Source: Novosphingobium mangrovisedimenti | GTDB taxonomy: Bacteria > Pseudomonadota > Alphaproteobacteria > Sphingomonadales > Sphingomonadaceae | Length of the DNA: 38,481 nt | Direction of reading: 5' to 3' | Assembly: GCF_025153475.1 (NCBI RefSeq) | Contig: NZ_JANZXA010000022.1 | Span: forward strand, 1-38,481 | In this document: positions 7,729-15,386 of the stretch, piece after piece | Layout: each line of letters begins with the position of its first letter | Numbering within the stretch: the first letter of the stretch is position 1 | The notes under the pieces: model-generated | What the model was told of the DNA's origin: nothing | The model's input: the letters and a program-made list of their open reading frames with translations, nothing else | Database searches by the model: none | Made by a program: the position numbers and the translations under genes

Positions 7729-8779
7729 TCCCGTCCCGGAGCCGCTTCCCGACCCCGGCGATGTGCGCCCCCTGGTTACCAGGGCGACCTCGGGTAATCG
7801 AAGCGTCTGGATCTTTGCAGCCATCCTGTTGGCCGTGGGAGGGGGCGTTTTCTATGGCTTGCAGATGCGGCGTCTGACCATGGAGCAACCCTCGTTACTG
7901 ACCCCGCAGGTGGACGCGGGCGCCATGATCGCCTCGCCGCCTGAACTGGCGATCCCTGCAGTGCCCGACTATCTGGTAGCAGGGCGGCAACGGCCGGAGG
8001 AGAGGCGGGTCGAGCAGAATGCTGCTGACCAGGCTCCGGTCCGTATTCCAAAGCCCGCTTCATATTACGAGCCTCCTGCCGTTCCACCGCCGGTTCCGCA
8101 GGCCTACCAGCCGCCTGCTGTCCCTCCGGGGCCGGGCTATGCCTATCAGGCGCCGCAGCTGCCTCATACCGGGCCTGGGGACGCCTCGGCGTCCAGGACA
8201 TCCGATGGGCGCGTCGAGGCCCGCACCTTCAAGAACCCGGGTACGACGGTGCCGCAAGGCAGTGTGATCCAGGCCGTCATGGAAACCGCGCTCGATTCCA
8301 CGCGGCCCGGTTTTGCCCGGGCTATCGTCTCGCGCGATGTCGAGAGCTTCGATGGTACCCGGGTGCTGATCCCCAAGGGTAGCCGCCTCTTCGGTGACTA
8401 TCAGGCCGATGTCAGTCTGGGGCAGAAGCGGGCGCTCATCCAGTGGAAGCGCTTGACCCGGCCTGACGGCACCATCATCGATCTCGACTCCCCGTCGGCG
8501 GACCCGTTAGGGCGCGCCGGTGTTAAGGGGAAAGTGAACACGCACTTCTTCCAGCGCTTCGGAGGAGCCATCCTGCAGTCGATCCTCGATGTCGGCGTCC
8601 AGACAGCGGCACGCAAGGCCGCCGGCAATACGGTCATTGTCGGGCTCCCGGGGGCAACCACGCAGGCCACGACCATCCAGAACCCGTCCGACATCAAGCC
8701 CACGCTCAAGATCGCGCAAGGGGCGAGTGTATCGGTCTTCGTCGCCCGCGATCTCGACTTTACCGCGGTGGAGCGCTGA
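7721..8779 (+). CDS. virB10: T4SS core scaffold protein VirB10
   Basis: A 352-residue VirB10/TrbI protein that spans the periplasm from inner to outer membrane and relays ATP energy to the channel. A single transmembrane helix lies at about 29-47. A Pro-rich periplasmic linker follows (about 100-155, repeats of PPAVPP). The TrbI C-terminal barrel covers about 180-350 (VIQAVMETALDSTRPGFARAIV, VLIPKGSRLFGDY, DLDFTAV end). ATG 7721 is preferred over upstream in-frame codons because it has GGGGGAC in front and overlaps virB9 by only 8 bases. Confidence 0.93.
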   Translation: MADPVPEPLPDPGDVRPLVTRATSGNRSVWIFAAILLAVGGGVFYGLQMRRLTMEQPSLLTPQVDAGAMIASPPELAIPAVPDYLVAGRQRPEERRVEQNAADQAPVRIPKPASYYEPPAVPPPVPQAYQPPAVPPGPGYAYQAPQLPHTGPGDASASRTSDGRVEARTFKNPGTTVPQGSVIQAVMETALDSTRPGFARAIVSRDVESFDGTRVLIPKGSRLFGDYQADVSLGQKRALIQWKRLTRPDGTIIDLDSPSADPLGRAGVKGKVNTHFFQRFGGAILQSILDVGVQTAARKAAGNTVIVGLPGATTQATTIQNPSDIKPTLKIAQGASVSVFVARDLDFTAVER

Positions 8780-8781
8780 GC

Positions 8782-9750
8782 GTGCTGGCACGCGACGTCT
8801 ATTTGGGCAGCTATCTGGAGCCACTGGCGCCCTTTCTGGGGCGGGCCGATGTGACCGACATCTACGTCAACCGGCCGGGTGAAGTCTGGATCGAGGCCAT
8901 CGGCGGCGTGCCCGAGCGCATCGAGGTTCCGGATCTCACATCGCGCAGCCTTGCGCGCCTTGCCCGCCAGATTGCAGCCATGAACGCGCAGGGGATCAGC
9001 CGTGAGCATCCGTTGTTGTCCGGTTCGCTTCCCGACGGCTCGCGTGTGCAGATCGTGCTGCCGCCTGCCACGCGTGGGCAAATGGCGCTGGCGATCCGGC
9101 GGCACGTGTCGGCCCGGCTCAGCTTGCAGGACTATCACGAGGCGGGGGCATTCGCGGAAACACGATCGGGCCATGAACCCGAGCCTGGCCCGGGGCAGGC
9201 CGGGGCCAGTGAAGGGAACATCACGGACCTGCTGCGGCAGGCAGTGCTGGGGCGCCGCAACATTCTGATCTCCGGCGGCACGTCGACTGGCAAGACGACC
9301 TTTCTCAACGCTCTCCTGCGGGAAGTTCCGGCCGCAGAGCGGCTGATCCTGATCGAGGATACAGCCGAACTTCAGCTCTCCCATGAGAACGCGGTGGGGC
9401 TTCTCGCGGCGCGCGGATCACTGGGGGAAGCCGATGTCTCGGCTGAAGACCTCCTTATCGCTTCGCTGCGCATGCGCCCCGATCGTATCATCCTTGGCGA
9501 AATGCGCGGGCGTGAGGCGATGACCTTCCTCCGGGCGGTCAACACCGGGCATCCCGGATCGATGAGCACCATTCATGCCGATACGCCCGAGCGGGCTATC
9601 GATCAGCTTGCGCTGCTGGTGCTCCAGGCAGGCGCCAACATGAAGTGGGACGATGTCGTGCGCTATGTGACGCGTTCCGTCGATCTGATCGTCCAGCTCA
9701 AGCGCGAACGGGGAAGGCGGCTGGTTGAGCGGGTATGGCGACCTGCGTGA
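8782..9750 (+). CDS. virB11: T4SS traffic ATPase VirB11
   Basis: A 322-residue hexameric AAA+-type secretion ATPase of the VirB11/GspE superfamily. It starts with GTG 2 bases after the virB10 stop. The N-terminal domain (1-130) carries DIYVNRPGEVWIE. Walker A is GGTSTGKTT at about 164. The Asp box (LILIEDTAELQ), the Walker B region (RIILGEMRGREA, about 235) and the His box (GHPGSMSTIHAD) all follow and look intact. It is the last gene of the operon. No virD4 coupling protein follows; instead the conserved rph gene lies in the opposite direction. Confidence 0.95.
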   Translation: MLARDVYLGSYLEPLAPFLGRADVTDIYVNRPGEVWIEAIGGVPERIEVPDLTSRSLARLARQIAAMNAQGISREHPLLSGSLPDGSRVQIVLPPATRGQMALAIRRHVSARLSLQDYHEAGAFAETRSGHEPEPGPGQAGASEGNITDLLRQAVLGRRNILISGGTSTGKTTFLNALLREVPAAERLILIEDTAELQLSHENAVGLLAARGSLGEADVSAEDLLIASLRMRPDRIILGEMRGREAMTFLRAVNTGHPGSMSTIHADTPERAIDQLALLVLQAGANMKWDDVVRYVTRSVDLIVQLKRERGRRLVERVWRPA

Positions 9751-9789
9751 GCATCAAATAGTAATCTCCAGAGACTTATGACATAGGTG

Positions 9790-9810
9790 TTCCCGCGAAG
9801 GCGGGGGTGA
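9790..9810. repeat. REP-like GC palindrome after virB11
   Basis: The 79-base gap between the convergent virB11 and rph genes contains TTCCCGCGAAGGCGGGGGTGA, with stem CCCGC (9792-9796) and GCGGG (9801-9805) around GAAG. Words of this form (CCCGCGAAGGCGGG) are, from general knowledge, a dispersed extragenic repeat in sphingomonads. It may also act as a weak bidirectional terminator. Copy number cannot be tested within this window. Confidence 0.5.
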
Positions 9811-9829
9811 CGGATCAGTCGGGTGCGAA

Positions 9830-10546
9830 TTAACGTCCCACCGCTTTCGCCTGCGCTGCGAAGATCTGGTCGCAACCCATGCGGGCGAGGCGCAGCAGGC
9901 GCAGCAGGCCTTCCTCGTCATAAGTGGCGCCTTCCGCAGTGGCCTGTGCCTCGGCGATCATGCCGCCTTCGATCAGCACGAAGTTGGCATCGGCATCGGC
10001 CGAGCTGTCCTCGTCGTAGTCGAGATCGAGCACCGGCGTGCCCTGAAAGATCCCGCAGGAAACGGCGGCGACGCGGCTTTGGATGGGATCTTCCTTGATC
10101 TTGCCGTCCGCGAGCAGCTTGTCGACGGCAAGGCGCAGCGCCACCCAGGCGCCCGAGATCGAGGCAGTGCGGGTGCCGCCGTCTGCCTGCAGTACGTCGC
10201 AGTCGAGCACGATCTGGCGCTCGCCGAGCTTCTTCATGTCGACCACGGCGCGCAGCGAGCGGCCGATCAGGCGCTGGATTTCCTGCGTGCGGCCGGTCTG
10301 CTTGCCCTTGGCCGCCTCGCGCGAACCGCGGGTGTGCGTGGCGCGCGGCAGCATCGAGTACTCGCCCGTCACCCAGCCTTCACCCTTGCCGCGCAGGAAC
10401 GGTGGCACCTTTTCCTCGACCGAGGCCGTGACAAGCACGCGCGTATCGCCAAAGGAGATCAGCACCGAGCCTTCAGCGTGCTTGGTGAAACCGGTCTGGA
10501 TGTCGATGGCGCGCATCTCGTCGGGCGCACGGCCGGAAGGTCGCAT
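9830..10546 (-). CDS. rph: Ribonuclease PH
   Basis: A 238-residue 3'-to-5' phosphorolytic exoribonuclease that trims tRNA 3' ends. It spans the full family length. Recognisable blocks are MRPSGRAPDEMR at the N-terminus, GDTRVLVTASVEE, GEYSMLPRATHTR, QEIQRLIGRSLRAVVD, DVLQADGGTRTA and VSCGIF. ATG 10546 has GAGGAA 5 bases upstream. It is divergent from hrcA with a 115-base gap, an arrangement conserved in many alphaproteobacteria, so this marks the return to core chromosome after the T4SS island. Confidence 0.97.
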   Translation of the reverse strand: MRPSGRAPDEMRAIDIQTGFTKHAEGSVLISFGDTRVLVTASVEEKVPPFLRGKGEGWVTGEYSMLPRATHTRGSREAAKGKQTGRTQEIQRLIGRSLRAVVDMKKLGERQIVLDCDVLQADGGTRTASISGAWVALRLAVDKLLADGKIKEDPIQSRVAAVSCGIFQGTPVLDLDYDEDSSADADANFVLIEGGMIAEAQATAEGATYDEEGLLRLLRLARMGCDQIFAAQAKAVGR

Positions 10547-10606
10547 GGGAATTCCTCAATGATGGACAGGCGTATTGCGATATTGAGCGCCCCTTCGCGC
10601 ATAAGG

Positions 10607-10634
10607 CTTGAGGCCGCAAGCCCAATGCCTAAAT
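10607..10634 (+). promoter_or_regulatory. Putative sigma-32 heat-shock promoter of hrcA-grpE
   Basis: CTTGAG (10607-10612), a 14-base spacer, then GCCTAAAT (10627-10634), 27 bases before the hrcA ATG. This matches the RpoH layout CTTGAA-N14-CCCCATNT. It has the same spacing and a near-identical -10 to the element ahead of dnaK in this window. It overlaps a 6-base inverted repeat (GGCTTG/CAAGCC, 10605-10622). No CIRCE element (TTAGCACTC-N9-GAGTGCTAA) is seen in the rph-hrcA gap. Confidence 0.55.
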
Positions 10635-10661
10635 TGCCATGATCCGAGTTGAACGAGACCT

Positions 10662-11705
10662 ATGCCGACACCGCCGATCACAGAACTGACCACCCGCGCC
10701 CGCGAGATCTTCCGACTCGTGGTCGAGGGTTATCTGGAAACCGGCACGCCGATGGGCTCGAAGGCGCTTGCCGGAGCAGGCGGCATCAACCTGTCGGCGG
10801 CCTCGATCCGGTCGGTGCTGGCGGACCTCGAAGGGCTGGGCCTGTTGGCCGCGCCGCACACCAGCGCCGGACGCCTGCCAACCGAAGCGGGCCTTCGGCT
10901 TTTCGTCGACGGCATCATGCAGGTGGCCGAGCCCACGCTTGAGGAACGCGCAGTGATCGAGCGGCGCATTGCCGCGCCGGGCCCGATCGAGGCGGCGCTG
11001 GAGGCGGCCAGTTCGCTGCTTTCCAATCTTTCCTCGGGCGCGGGCGTGGTCATGGTGCCCAGGCGCGAGCCGCGCCTGATGCACCTGCAGCTCGTGCCGC
11101 TTGGACCCGGTCGCGCGCTTGCCGTCCTCGTCGGTGAGGACGGGGGCGTGGAAAACCGGGTGGTGGAATTGCCCGTCAGCCTGCCGCCGGGCGCGCTGGA
11201 GGAAGCATCGAACTATATTTCCGCGCATCTCTCGGGGCGGACCCTGGCCGAAGCGGCACAGGCGATGCGCGCCGAGATCGATTCGGGCCAGTCGGCGCTC
11301 GACGCCGCGAGCCGCGATCTCGTCGAGCGTGGCCTTGCCGTGTGGAGCGAGGACGCCATGCAGCGCCCGGTGCTGATCGTGCGGGGACAGGCGAACCTGC
11401 TCGATGAGACCGCGGTTTCGGATCTGGAGCGCGTGCGCTCGCTGCTCGACGATCTGGAAAGCAAGCAATCGGTCGCCGATCTGCTGGCGGTGGCCAGCGA
11501 GGCGCAATCGACGCGCATATTCATCGGCTCGGAAAATCGCCTTTTCGCGCTTTCCGGGTCTTCGGTTATCGCCTCGCCCTATCGCGACCGCGAAGGAAAG
11601 GTGGTCGGTGTGGTGGGGGTTATCGGGCCGACGCGGTTGAATTATGCGCGTGTCGTCCCCATGGTGGATTTCACCGCCCAGAGCCTGGGCAAGCTCATCG
11701 GATAG
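10662..11705 (+). CDS. hrcA: Heat-inducible transcription repressor HrcA
   Basis: A 347-residue repressor that binds CIRCE operators, classically in front of groESL. The N-terminal winged helix (about 5-75: TTRAREIFRLVVEGYLETGTP, SAASIRSVLADLEGLGLL, HTSAGRLPTEAGLRLFVD) is the diagnostic HrcA signature. The rest is the GAF-like dimerisation and inserted domain, ending FTAQSLGKLIG. Length is normal. It is followed 16 bases later by grpE, a usual operon partner. Confidence 0.96.
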   Translation: MPTPPITELTTRAREIFRLVVEGYLETGTPMGSKALAGAGGINLSAASIRSVLADLEGLGLLAAPHTSAGRLPTEAGLRLFVDGIMQVAEPTLEERAVIERRIAAPGPIEAALEAASSLLSNLSSGAGVVMVPRREPRLMHLQLVPLGPGRALAVLVGEDGGVENRVVELPVSLPPGALEEASNYISAHLSGRTLAEAAQAMRAEIDSGQSALDAASRDLVERGLAVWSEDAMQRPVLIVRGQANLLDETAVSDLERVRSLLDDLESKQSVADLLAVASEAQSTRIFIGSENRLFALSGSSVIASPYRDREGKVVGVVGVIGPTRLNYARVVPMVDFTAQSLGKLIG

Positions 11706-11721
11706 CTGGAACCTAAGAATA

Positions 11722-12285
11722 ATGAACGAAGACAAGACGCAGCCGCCCGAAGATGCGGCCGTGGAAGAAGAACTGAAGGGCGTGCCGGAAGAAATGCGCG
11801 ATTCGAATGGTGAGAACGAAGAGCTCGCCAGGCTGCGCGAGGAACTGGAAGTCGCCAAACAGGACGTGCTCTACGCGCGCGCCGAGACCCAGAACGTGCG
11901 CCGTCGCCTCGAAAAGGACGTCGCCGATACGCGTGCCTATGCCGCAACCGGCTTTGCCCGCGACATCCTGTCGGTGGCGGACAACCTTTCCCGCGCGCTG
12001 ACCGCGATCCCCGAGGAAATGCGCGGAGACGAGAAGATGAAGGGCCTCGTAGCCGGAATCGAGGCGACCTCGCGCGAGATCGACAAGGTCTTTTCCTCGC
12101 ACGGTATCAGCCGCGTCGCCGCGATGGGGCTCCCGCTCGACCCGAACCAGCATCAGGCAATGATGGAAGTTCCCTCGGCGGAAGTGGAACCCGGCACCGT
12201 CGTGCAGGAACTGCAGGCCGGCTACATGATCAAGGACCGCCTGCTGCGCCCGGCCATGGTGGCCGTGGCGAAAAAGCCGGACTGA
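11722..12285 (+). CDS. grpE: Nucleotide exchange factor GrpE
   Basis: A 187-residue co-chaperone that releases ADP from DnaK. It has an acidic N-terminus, a long coiled coil (about 30-75: EELARLREELEVAKQDVLYARAE) and a C-terminal beta domain with QHQAMMEVPSAEVEPGTVVQELQAGY and the end DRLLRPAMVAVAK. ATG 11722 was chosen because the open frame upstream is inside hrcA. It is probably co-transcribed with hrcA from the heat-shock promoter. Confidence 0.96.
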   Translation: MNEDKTQPPEDAAVEEELKGVPEEMRDSNGENEELARLREELEVAKQDVLYARAETQNVRRRLEKDVADTRAYAATGFARDILSVADNLSRALTAIPEEMRGDEKMKGLVAGIEATSREIDKVFSSHGISRVAAMGLPLDPNQHQAMMEVPSAEVEPGTVVQELQAGYMIKDRLLRPAMVAVAKKPD

Positions 12286-12303
12286 GGCTTCTTCGGGAAT
12301 TCA

Positions 12304-12330
12304 GGCCCGCGGCGTCACGCGACGCGGGCC
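12304..12330. terminator. Hairpin between convergent grpE and chemotaxis receptor gene
   Basis: GGCCCGC (12304-12310) pairs with GCGGGCC (12324-12330), and an inner GTC/GAC extends the stem with a small bulge. It lies 19 bases after the grpE stop and overlaps the last codons of the leftward gene. No long T run follows, so function as a terminator is uncertain. Confidence 0.35.
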
Positions 12331-14054
12331 AGTTTCCGAGCTACGGCGACGGGCTTTGGCTCGCTCACCTGAAAGCGGCTCACTTCCGACATGAGAACCG
12401 AGGCATTCGATGCAAGGTTCGAAGAGGCAGCGGTTGCCTCTTCGGCCATGGCGGCGTTCTGCTGCGTCATTTCCTCGAGGCCGGTGGCGCGCGAGCTGAT
12501 CTCGGTGACGCTGGAGGCCTGACGTTCGGCCGATCCGGCGATGTTGGTCATGATCGTCCTGATTTCGTGGATCATGCTGGCGATCCGTTCGAGCAGTTCG
12601 CCGGCTTCGCTGACGGCCTCGACGCCGGTGGTAACCTGGCCGACGAGTGCATTGACCTGCTCGTTGACTTCCTTGGCGGCTTCGGACGAACGCAGCGAGA
12701 GGGCGCGCACTTCTTCCGCGACGACCGCGAAGCCCTTGCCCGCCTGACCGGCGCGGGCCGCCTCGACGCCGGCGTTGAGGGCCAGCAGGTTGGTCTGGAA
12801 CGAGATGCTGTCGATCACCGCGATCACCTCGTGAACGCTCGAGGACGCGCTGCGGATCTCGTCCATGGACCTGACGGCGCGGTGTACGATTTCACCTGAA
12901 CGCTGCGCCTGTGTTGAGGCTTCGGTCACGACGTTATTGGCTTCGCGCGCATCCAGCGCGGTCGACCGGATGGCCTCGGTTACTTCGGCGAGGGCGCTGG
13001 CAATGGCTTCGAGCGAGGCCGCCTGCCGCTCGCTGCGCTGCGCAAGGTCGTCCGAGGCATTGCGGATTTCGTGGGAAGCGTCGCTGACGTTGATCGTGTT
13101 CTCGCGCACCGTCTGCATCGCCGTTTCCAGGCCCTCGAGCGCGGCGTTGAAGTTGGTGCGAAGCGCTTCGTAGCCCGCGGGCATCGAATCGAGGCGATCC
13201 GACAGGTCGCCCCGGGAGAGCTTTTCGAGGTGGTGGCCGATTTTCTCGACGGCCCGGTGCTGGTTGGCTTCAGCTTCGGCCTTGGCGATCGCGGCGTCGC
13301 GGAACACTGCGAGCGCTTGCGACATCTTGCCGATTTCGTCGGCGCGTTCGAGGCCGGGGATACGGCTGTTCACATCGCCTTCGGCCAGCGCGTGCATGCG
13401 TTCGGTAAGCGTTTCGACAGGGTCCGTGATCGACTTGCCAAGCCTCCGGCTCACATAAGTGACGGCTCCCAGCACGAGGAGGACACCGATTGCCAGGGTT
13501 ATCGCGTGGGAGATGATCGAGGCGCGGATGTCATCGACATAGACGCCGGTTCCGACAAGCCAGCCCCACGGCGCGAAACCCTTCACGAAGCTGATCTTCG
13601 GGACGGCCTTCTCGCCGGTCGGCTTGTCCCAGTGATATTCGACGAAGCCCTGACCGTCCTTGCTTACGACATCGACCATCTTCGCGAACATGCGTTCGCC
13701 CGATGCGTCGGTAAGGCCGGAAATATCCGTGCCGTCCAGTTCGGGGTTGAGCGGGTGCATGAGCATCTTGAGACCCATGTCGTTGACCCAGAAATAGTTC
13801 TGGCCGTCGTAGCGAAGTGCTTCAATCGTCGCGAGCGCGGCCGTTTGCGCTTCGGCGCGCGAAAGGGTTCCCGCGCTTTCCAGCGCATGGAAATGCTCCA
13901 GCACGCCATAGACGGACTCGACGTTCTGCCTCGTCGCTTTCGCAACATCGTCCTGCATCGAACTGGAGAGTGTCCACAGGCTGACCATGACTGTGGCCAG
14001 CAAGCCCACGGCGGCGAGTATCGTAATTACGCCAATCTTCTTGCGGATAACCAT
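12315..14054 (-). CDS. Methyl-accepting chemotaxis protein with sCache sensor
   Basis: A 579-residue transmembrane chemoreceptor. One helix lies at about 6-30. A periplasmic single-Cache domain follows (about 35-185: ALRYDGQNYFWVNDMG, MHPLNPELDGTD, WGWLVGTGVYVDDI), then a second helix (about 187-207). The HAMP region (about 208-262) and the MCP signalling coiled coil (about 320-545) come next, with the conserved hairpin tip SFQTNLLALNAGVEAARAG. Cache receptors of this class often sense small organic acids; the ligand here is unknown. ATG 14054 has AGAGG 6 bases upstream and is preferred over TTG 14057. No che genes lie nearby, so it is an orphan receptor. Confidence 0.93.
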   Translation of the reverse strand: MVIRKKIGVITILAAVGLLATVMVSLWTLSSSMQDDVAKATRQNVESVYGVLEHFHALESAGTLSRAEAQTAALATIEALRYDGQNYFWVNDMGLKMLMHPLNPELDGTDISGLTDASGERMFAKMVDVVSKDGQGFVEYHWDKPTGEKAVPKISFVKGFAPWGWLVGTGVYVDDIRASIISHAITLAIGVLLVLGAVTYVSRRLGKSITDPVETLTERMHALAEGDVNSRIPGLERADEIGKMSQALAVFRDAAIAKAEAEANQHRAVEKIGHHLEKLSRGDLSDRLDSMPAGYEALRTNFNAALEGLETAMQTVRENTINVSDASHEIRNASDDLAQRSERQAASLEAIASALAEVTEAIRSTALDAREANNVVTEASTQAQRSGEIVHRAVRSMDEIRSASSSVHEVIAVIDSISFQTNLLALNAGVEAARAGQAGKGFAVVAEEVRALSLRSSEAAKEVNEQVNALVGQVTTGVEAVSEAGELLERIASMIHEIRTIMTNIAGSAERQASSVTEISSRATGLEEMTQQNAAMAEEATAASSNLASNASVLMSEVSRFQVSEPKPVAVARKLARVA

Positions 14055-14177
14055 CAATCGCCTCTGAGCATCGTCGCTTCTGCGGCAATGCTAACGATTG
14101 TTCCTTAAATCGATGGCCCTGCGAACCATGCGTCATCTACGTAGTTTCCGGGTGATGTCGAGGCGGTAAGGCGTGGT

Positions 14178-14603
14178 TTATGCAGGTCCGAACGGCAGAA
14201 TGCCGCGATAGCTTTCGAGCGGCGGCGCGCCCGGGACAGGCCATCCCCTCGAAAGCAGGAAGACGTGCCGTACGATCTCGGCCTGCTGCTCTATTCCATA
14301 GCGATCCAGCGTCCAGCCCGGGCGCAGGGCATAGTCGTAGCGGCACAAGGGGTGGCGCGTCAGCGGCAGGTACCAGCGGCCTTTCCGCTGGGTCTGCCAG
14401 ACGTGGGTCATTTCGTGGATGAAGAGGCCCTGCAGGGCAGGACCATGCGCGGCGAAATCCTCTCGGTAGTGCTCCGAGCGCGGGTGGAAGTGAAGGTGCC
14501 CGCACGGTGCCATCACGGTCCGCGCGGGCTGAAACGGAAACCAGCGCCTGCGGCGTACACGCACCGGCGTACAGTCTATCGCATCGCCGAACACGGAGCG
14601 CAC
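14178..14603 (-). CDS. HExxH putative metallopeptidase-like protein ('vgr-related' type)
   Basis: A small protein with a zincin-like motif (IHEMTHVWQ) and a basic N-terminal region (RVRRRRWFPFQP). Similar short alphaproteobacterial proteins are often annotated as 'vgr related', but there is no VgrG spike fold here. GTG 14603 is the first ordinary start. However, the frame remains open upstream and reads protein-like sequence (GERALTSGEVALV) as far as a CTG at 14678 that overlaps the stop of the upstream gene (CTGA). The true product may thus be about 166 residues. It is probably co-transcribed with the upstream copper-chaperone gene. The substrate is unknown. Confidence 0.6.
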   Translation of the reverse strand: MRSVFGDAIDCTPVRVRRRRWFPFQPARTVMAPCGHLHFHPRSEHYREDFAAHGPALQGLFIHEMTHVWQTQRKGRWYLPLTRHPLCRYDYALRPGWTLDRYGIEQQAEIVRHVFLLSRGWPVPGAPPLESYRGILPFGPA

Positions 14604-14674
14604 GAGTGCGACTTCGCCGGAGGTCAGCGCGCGCTCACCGCCCGCAGGACAGACGCAAGTCTCGTCGATTGCCG

Positions 14675-15193
14675 TCAGTGGTGCATTCCCCCCATGGCAT
14701 CGCCCATCGTCTCGATGGCCAGTGGCATCGAGAGCTTGTCGCCATCGGAGAACGTCAGCGTCAGTTCGGCAGTCCCGCCGGCCTTGACGAGATCGCTCAC
14801 ATCGAAGGCCATGACGTGAAGCCCGCCCGGCGCGAATTCGACCGACTGGCCCGGCGCGATCTCGATTTCGCGGACCGCGCTCATCTTGCCGCCCTCGGTC
14901 TTGTGCATTTCGGCCTTGGGGGCACCGGCAATGTAGACCGAGACGAGCGTCGCGCTCTTGTCGCCATCGTTGCGGATGCGGAAATAGGCGGCGGCCGGGC
15001 GCCCCGCTATGACAGGAAGCACCAGCCTGCCGTCGCTTGCCGACATGCCCGGCTTGGCATCGGGCCCGTTGGTCACGGTTTCAGGCGTGGCGGGGGTTTC
15101 CGAAGGCGCCGGCGCCGGGGACTGCTGGCATGCGGCCAGTCCCGCCAGCGAAGCGGCGGCGCAGAAAAAAGCGAGCTTGCGGAGCGGTTTCAC
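14675..15193 (-). CDS. PCu(A)C-family periplasmic copper chaperone, lipoprotein
   Basis: About 172 residues from GTG 15193, which has AAGGA 10 bases upstream; an in-frame TTG at 15265 is less likely. A lipoprotein signal (KLAFFCAAASLAGLAAC, lipid Cys22) is followed by a Pro/Ala/Thr-rich linker and a PCu(A)C domain (about 60-165). The copper-ligand pattern is seen in order: EMHKTEGGKM, then GGLHVMAF, with a His/Met-rich end (MGDAMGGMHH). Such proteins deliver Cu(I) to cytochrome oxidase. It faces away from dnaK and leads into the HExxH gene. Confidence 0.88.
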   Translation of the reverse strand: MKPLRKLAFFCAAASLAGLAACQQSPAPAPSETPATPETVTNGPDAKPGMSASDGRLVLPVIAGRPAAAYFRIRNDGDKSATLVSVYIAGAPKAEMHKTEGGKMSAVREIEIAPGQSVEFAPGGLHVMAFDVSDLVKAGGTAELTLTFSDGDKLSMPLAIETMGDAMGGMHH

Positions 15194-15255
15194 GGCCGTG
15201 GCATCCTTGATCTGGGCTTTGTAGAAATTCGCTGGGGTAATGCCACCCCGGCGCT

Positions 15256-15283
15256 CTTGTTCCAAGAAAAACCGCTCCTATAT
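15256..15283 (+). promoter_or_regulatory. Putative sigma-32 heat-shock promoter of dnaK
   Basis: CTTGTT (15256-15261), a 14-base spacer, then TCCTATAT (15276-15283). This has the spacing of RpoH promoters (CTTGAA-N14-CCCCATNT) and the same layout as the element before hrcA. It would give a 5' leader of about 100 bases before the dnaK ATG at 15387. No CIRCE operator is visible in the gap. Confidence 0.6.
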
Positions 15284-15386
15284 CGCCCTCCGACGACTTG
15301 GAACGTCATCGAGCTGCGCAAGCCGCCTTGCCTTTCGGGGGAGGTGATCCGCGCGGTGTCAACCACTGACGTGAGGAATGGGGTAA

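Noticed and set aside
10629..11858. A 409-codon - strand frame opposite hrcA
   Set aside because: hrcA and the grpE start are well supported on the + strand. The antisense frame has no recognisable motif.
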